Shown here: piece by piece, positions 6,028 through 8,488 of the stretch | Layout: each line of letters opens with the position of its first letter | Position numbering within the stretch: position 1 is the stretch's first letter | From: CAZCFB01 sp964511535 | GTDB lineage: Bacteria > Myxococcota_A > Polyangia > GCA-2747355 > CAZCFB01 | Assembly: GCA_964511535.1 (NCBI GenBank) | Contig: CAZEFW010000249.1 | Span: 1-8,488 of the forward strand | Length of the DNA stretch: 8,488 nucleotides | Direction: 5' to 3' | Made by a program: the position numbers and the translations under genes | Notes under the pieces: model-generated | Database searches by the model: none | What the model saw: the letters and a program-made list of their open reading frames with translations, nothing else | What the model was told of the DNA's origin: nothing

Positions 6028-6651
6028 ATGCGATTCGCCGCCCCCATCGCGCTGCTTTTGTTCCTCGCACCTCATGTCGCCGGGGCGGATTCTGCTGATA
6101 AACGCTGGGACGTGATCCGCAAGGGGGCGTCCTCCATCAAGACGCTTCATGCCGAGTTCCGGCAGCTCAAGCGGCTCAAGATCCTGGCCAAACCGCTGGT
6201 GAGCAGCGGCCGCTTCGCGTTCAAGGCGCCCTCGTCGGTGCGCTGGGAGTACCACAAGCCGATCAGGACGCTGTCGCTGGTGCACCGGGGCAAGGTGCGC
6301 CGCTACACATGGACCAGCGGCGGCAAGCCGGTCAAGGACTCGGCTGGCAGCGTGGAGGCCATGCGCACCGTGCTGGAGCAGATCAGCGGCTGGCTGGCCG
6401 GCCGGTTCGACGCTGACGGCGTGTTCACCGCGCGCCTGGCGCCGGGCGAGGCGCCGGTGGTGGTGATGGAGCCGCGAGAAAAGGAGCTCAAGCGCTTCAT
6501 CCAGCGGGTGGAGCTGCGCTTCTCGGACCAGGCCGGGGTGGTCAAGTCGGTGCTCATCGTGGAGAGCGCGCGGGCCGAGACCGAGATCCTGTTCGGCAAG
6601 GTGAAGGTCAACGGCGCGCTGCCCGACCGCCTGTTCAAGGAGATCAAGTGA
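6028..6651 (+). CDS. LolA-like outer-membrane carrier protein
   Basis: A 207-residue exported protein. The first ~20 residues are a Sec signal peptide: Arg2, a hydrophobic core APIALLLFLAPHVAG and a likely cleavage after AGA. The mature part has the LolA-type opening, TLHAEFRQLKRLKILAKPL, followed by SSGRFAFKAPSSVRWEYHKP, the strand pattern of the half-barrel that shields acyl chains. LolA carries lipoproteins across the periplasm; LolA-family proteins in aryl polyene and related loci are thought to carry the lipid product instead. ATG at 6028 is preferred because it gives a clean signal peptide; a GTG at 6019 is possible. The stop overlaps the next start as GTGA, so it is coupled to the lipoprotein gene. 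It has its own promoter candidate at 5990-6018. It is more divergent than housekeeping LolA, so I give no symbol. Confidence 0.85.
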   Translation: MRFAAPIALLLFLAPHVAGADSADKRWDVIRKGASSIKTLHAEFRQLKRLKILAKPLVSSGRFAFKAPSSVRWEYHKPIRTLSLVHRGKVRRYTWTSGGKPVKDSAGSVEAMRTVLEQISGWLAGRFDADGVFTARLAPGEAPVVVMEPREKELKRFIQRVELRFSDQAGVVKSVLIVESARAETEILFGKVKVNGALPDRLFKEIK

Positions 6652-7321
6652 CGCGGCGCGCGCCCTGGCTGGCTGCCGCCAGTCTCCTGGTGGGCCTGGC
6701 AGGCTGCGGCGTGTTGCCCGTGATCATGCCCGCGCCAGTGCCTGCTGGCGCGCCGGCGCCGTGGGAGGAGTGCGCTGGCGTCTTCCCCTCCGGAAAGTTC
6801 AACGTGGTCCACGCCCTGGAGGTCTCCCTCCCCCGGCTGAAAAAAAAAGCGCGGTGATCGGCGTAACCGAGGGTGACAACTCCAAAAACCGCCTCTCGAG
6901 CGTGTTGTTGACGCCCGAAGGCATGACGGTGTTCGAGGCCACGTACAGCGGGGGAGCGTTGAAGGTGATGAGGAGCCTGCCGCCGCTGGACGATCCGGAG
7001 TTCGCCGCGCGGCTCTTTTCGGACGTGCGGTTGATGTTGACCCGGCCGCCCGGGCGGCGCGTGGCAGCCGGTCGCCTGGAGGACGGGCGGCGGGCGTGCC
7101 GCTACCGCGACGGCGCGGCCACCACCGACGTCGTGCTGGAGCGGGACGGGGGCTTTTCGATCATCGACTACGGCGAGGGGACGTCGGCGCGGCGCACCGT
7201 GCGCGGCTACGGGCCGGTGGAGCGGGGGTTCCCGCCCCGGGCGGAGCTGCGGGTGGAGGGCCTGGTCGGCTACAGCCTGCGCTTCTCGCTGCTGCGGTCC
7301 GAGAGGCAAAAGACGAATTGA
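6648..7321 (+). CDS. DUF3261-like lipoprotein split by a nine-A run
   Basis: The GTG at 6648 overlaps the LolA-like stop by four bases and opens a lipoprotein signal: MTRRAPWLAA then a hydrophobic stretch ending in lipobox LAGC, with Cys20 followed by Gly, compatible with outer-membrane sorting. In the start frame translation ends at the TGA at 6855-6857, just after AAA AAA AAA (6840-6848), giving 69 residues. One frame back (-1), the reading continues to TGA at 7319-7321 with good protein-like sequence (SAVIGVTEGDNSKNRL, LLTPEGMTVFEATY, EFAARLFSDVRLML). Joined at the A run, the product is about 224 residues. The layout, a lipoprotein after LolA with this strand-rich body, resembles the DUF3261 lipoproteins of APE loci; the family call is tentative. 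Possibilities are programmed frameshifting, transcriptional slippage, a real inactivating indel, or a base-count error in the run. The role is probably product delivery at the outer membrane. Confidence 0.7.
6731..6752 (+). repeat. Hairpin-forming inverted repeat inside the lipoprotein gene
   Basis: CGCGCCAG and CTGGCGCG form a perfect 8-base stem with a 6-base loop (TGCCTG), within the Pro/Ala-rich linker after the lipobox. It lies about 88 bases before the nine-A run, too far to be a classical frameshift stimulator. No T-tract follows, so it is not an intrinsic terminator. It may simply reflect the repetitive Pro-Ala codons of the linker. Confidence 0.45.
6840..6848 (+). other. Nine-A slippery run, frame-switch site
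   Basis: Nine consecutive A in frame as AAA AAA AAA, in an otherwise G+C-rich gene. Slippage by one base back, or one extra A added in the RNA, joins the lipobox frame to the downstream frame. Runs of nine A are known to promote RNA polymerase slippage (Thermus thermophilus dnaX) and A-rich heptamers promote -1 ribosomal slippage (E. coli dnaX). A GGAGG at 6818-6822 lies 17 bases upstream, and CGGT/ACCG pairing is possible just downstream, but neither is strong. An indel error in the run explains it equally well from sequence alone. Confidence 0.6.
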
Positions 7322-7343
7322 CAAGCGAGCGAGATAATATAAG
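7318..7343 (+). promoter_or_regulatory. Candidate promoter for the ACP-ketosynthase operon
   Basis: TTGACA at 7318-7323 is a perfect -35 consensus and shares bases with the lipoprotein stop codon. The A/T-rich patch that follows (7332-7343) contains TATAAG at 7338-7343, a 5/6 match to -10, but with only 14 bases of spacing, shorter than the usual 16-18. A/T-rich islands are rare in this window, which supports a promoter here; the exact -10 is uncertain. Confidence 0.42.
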
Positions 7344-7353
7344 AAAGGGTCTC

Positions 7354-7365
7354 CCCCCCGGGGGG
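7354..7365. repeat. C6G6 palindrome in the ACP leader
   Basis: Seven C (7353-7359) are followed at once by six G (7360-7365), giving a perfect 12-base palindrome between the candidate promoter and the ACP start. In RNA the C run could pair with the G run or with the Shine-Dalgarno GAGAGGG at 7371-7377, so it might affect translation. No T-tract follows, so it is not a standard terminator. Such homopolymers are also error-prone in sequencing. Confidence 0.4.
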
Positions 7366-7385
7366 TGGCCGAGAGGGTGTCGCGA

Positions 7386-7643
7386 ATGACCCGTGAAGAG
7401 ATCCAAAAAGAGATCCTCGAGATCATGGAAGCCAAGTTTGAGATCGAGGACCCCGGGATGGATGATGATCTCCGGGAAGAGCACAACTTCGACAGCATCG
7501 ACGCCATCGATCTCATAGCGAGCATCGAGGGGATGCTCGACGCCTCCCTCACCGACGACGACAAGAAGGCGGCCCTCGAGATCCGCACCATCAACGACAT
7601 CGTCGATTACGTACACCGGCTGGCAGAGGCCCACGGCGCCTGA
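7386..7643 (+). CDS. Acyl carrier protein
   Basis: An 85-residue acidic acyl carrier protein. Helix I (TREEIQKEILEIMEAKFEIE) precedes the loop, and Ser37 in NFDSIDAIDLI is the expected 4'-phosphopantetheine attachment site; helix II follows, then TINDIVDYVHRLAE forms the last helix. It would carry the growing acyl chain as a thioester between the ketosynthases, hotdog proteins and possibly the radical SAM enzymes, and needs a phosphopantetheinyl transferase not seen here. The DSID motif differs from the DSLD of housekeeping AcpP, in keeping with dedicated pathway carriers. ATG at 7386 is preferred because GAGAGGG lies about eight bases upstream; an in-frame GTG at 7365 sits at the end of the G run. 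The ketosynthase follows after 35 bases, indicating an ACP-KS operon. Confidence 0.93.
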   Translation: MTREEIQKEILEIMEAKFEIEDPGMDDDLREEHNFDSIDAIDLIASIEGMLDASLTDDDKKAALEIRTINDIVDYVHRLAEAHGA

Positions 7644-7678
7644 GCCGCGCCCGGCGCTCTCCCCTGGAGGGCAAAGAA

Positions 7679-8488
7679 ATGAGCAGCCCGAGACGCGTTG
7701 TCATCACCGCCGCCGCCGCCATCACCCCCATTGGCGACACCGAGCAGACCATCTTCGACAACCTCGTGGCCGGCGTCAGCGGGGTCAAGGCGCTGGACGC
7801 CAACGACGAGCTGGCCGACTACCTGACCTCCAAGGTCTTCGGCACCGTCGACTACGAGATCACCTACGACTTCGCGCGCCAGTACCGCAAGACCATGGGG
7901 CCGGTGGGCTACTACGCCTGCAAGGTGGCGCGAGACGCGGTGGAGCAGTCGGGGCTGGAGCAGGCGTTCCTCAGCTCCGGCCGCATGGGGGTGGCGTTCG
8001 GCTCGACCCACGGCAGCCCCACGGTTCAGCGCAACGTGTACAAGACCTTCTTCTCGGGGGACCGCAAGAAGGTGCGCAACATCGGCGCGGCCGATTACCT
8101 CAAGTCGATGGTCCACACCACCGCGGCCAACATCTGCAAGATGTTCGAGATCACCGGCCGGGTCATCGCGTCGTGCACGGCGTGCACCACCGGCAGCCAG
8201 AACATCGGCTACGGCTACGAGGCGATCAAGTTCGGCATGCAGGACGCCATGCTCTGCGGCGCCGCTGACGAGTACGACACCGCCACCGTGGCGGTGTTCT
8301 CCAACCTGCTGGCCAGCTCCACCAAGTACAACGACACGCCCGAGCTGACGCCGCGGCCCTTCGACAAGGCCCGGGACGGCCTGGTGGTGGGGGAGGGGGC
8401 CGGCCCCCAGGTGCTCGAGGAGTACGAGCCCCCCCCGGCGCCCGGCCCGGCAATCATCGCCCAGCTGGTCGGCTTCTCCAGCGGCAAC
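7679..8488 (+). CDS. Beta-ketoacyl-ACP synthase, 3' end missing
   Basis: The first 270 codons of a ketosynthase, open to the window end; the full family length is about 400-420. It begins MSSPRRVVITAAAAITPIGD, the normal KS N-terminus, and has the nucleophile Cys169 in ASCTACTTGSQ and the RPFDKARDGLVVGEGAG block (226-242). The two catalytic His motifs would lie beyond the edge. RKTMGPVGYYACKVARDA (70-87) recalls KS proteins of aryl polyene-type loci. GGAGG nine bases before the ATG is a strong Shine-Dalgarno. It is translated from the same message as the ACP and probably acts with it; an active Cys argues that it is an elongating KS rather than a chain-length factor. Residues 243-258 are odd: the usual LVLEE..EHA.ARGA stretch reads PQVLEEYEPPPAPGPA, perhaps from sequence errors near the end. 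It is clearly different from the ketosynthase at 91-1350. Confidence 0.92.
   Translation, partial: MSSPRRVVITAAAAITPIGDTEQTIFDNLVAGVSGVKALDANDELADYLTSKVFGTVDYEITYDFARQYRKTMGPVGYYACKVARDAVEQSGLEQAFLSSGRMGVAFGSTHGSPTVQRNVYKTFFSGDRKKVRNIGAADYLKSMVHTTAANICKMFEITGRVIASCTACTTGSQNIGYGYEAIKFGMQDAMLCGAADEYDTATVAVFSNLLASSTKYNDTPELTPRPFDKARDGLVVGEGAGPQVLEEYEPPPAPGPAIIAQLVGFSSGN

Noticed and set aside
4534..6285. A 583-codon open frame on the minus strand opposite the second radical SAM gene
   Set aside because: Rich in His, Arg, Gly, Pro and Gln with no domain pattern, no start signal and fully antisense to a gene with clear motifs; a by-product of G+C-rich codon use.
7350..7377. Intrinsic terminator after the lipoprotein gene
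   Set aside because: The C/G palindrome has almost no loop space and no following T-tract, and the ACP Shine-Dalgarno lies directly behind it.
6644..7600. A 318-codon minus-strand frame that bridges the lipoprotein frameshift without interruption
   Set aside because: Considered as the real gene in place of the split lipoprotein, but it has no recognisable protein pattern and also runs antisense through the ACP, whereas the plus strand has a lipobox, a coupled start and the operon context.

Overview
The window is a G+C-rich (clearly above 60 %, not counted exactly), gene-dense stretch of a Gram-negative bacterium. An outer-membrane lipoprotein-carrier (LolA-like) gene, a lipobox protein and very short gene spacing point that way. 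Composition and the combination of cobalamin-type radical SAM enzymes with discrete type II fatty-acid enzymes would suit Myxococcota or another lineage once called Deltaproteobacteria, but the taxon is inference. Both ends cut through genes, and the last ~100 bases look noisier than the rest.

The region reads as one specialised lipid or polyene locus built from stand-alone type II fatty-acid/polyketide parts. From left to right: the start of an unidentified minus-strand gene (1-67) behind a ketosynthase (91-1350, minus); a divergent plus-strand pair, a GNAT-fold acyltransferase-like protein (1408-2181) and a B12-binding radical SAM protein resembling the DUF4070/hopanoid-methylase group (2184-3722); a convergent minus-strand pair of hotdog-fold dehydratases (4155-4520 FabZ-like, 3697-4158 ApeP-like), joined by a 4-base stop/start overlap; a second, different B12-binding radical SAM protein (4594-5958, plus); a LolA-like periplasmic carrier and a lipoprotein (6028-7321, plus); then an acyl carrier protein (7386-7643) and a second ketosynthase (7679 to the window end).

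Inferred joint function: the ACP carries a growing acyl chain; the ketosynthases extend it; the hotdog proteins dehydrate it to an unsaturated chain; one or both radical SAM proteins modify it (methylation, cyclisation or C-C bond formation); the GNAT protein may transfer or release it; the LolA-like protein and lipoprotein, whose counterparts accompany aryl polyene (APE) loci, move the product to the outer membrane. The ACP/KS/hotdog/LolA/lipoprotein set is APE-like, whereas the radical SAM proteins resemble those of proposed ladderane-lipid loci and hopanoid methylation. The combination is the main novelty candidate. No ketoreductase, chain-length-factor partner, aromatic starter enzyme or adenylation enzyme is visible; they could lie outside the window.

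Regulatory-looking structure is unusually visible: a perfect inverted repeat in the 1350/1408 divergent spacer, five tandem heptamers in the 4520/4564 divergent spacer, a good sigma70-like promoter with a palindrome filling its spacer just before a near-leaderless LolA-like start, and an A/T-rich promoter candidate before the ACP. The lipoprotein gene is split by a run of nine A, so full-length protein needs a -1 frameshift or transcriptional slippage, unless the run is a mutation or sequence error. No RNA genes, CRISPR arrays or insertion sequences were seen.
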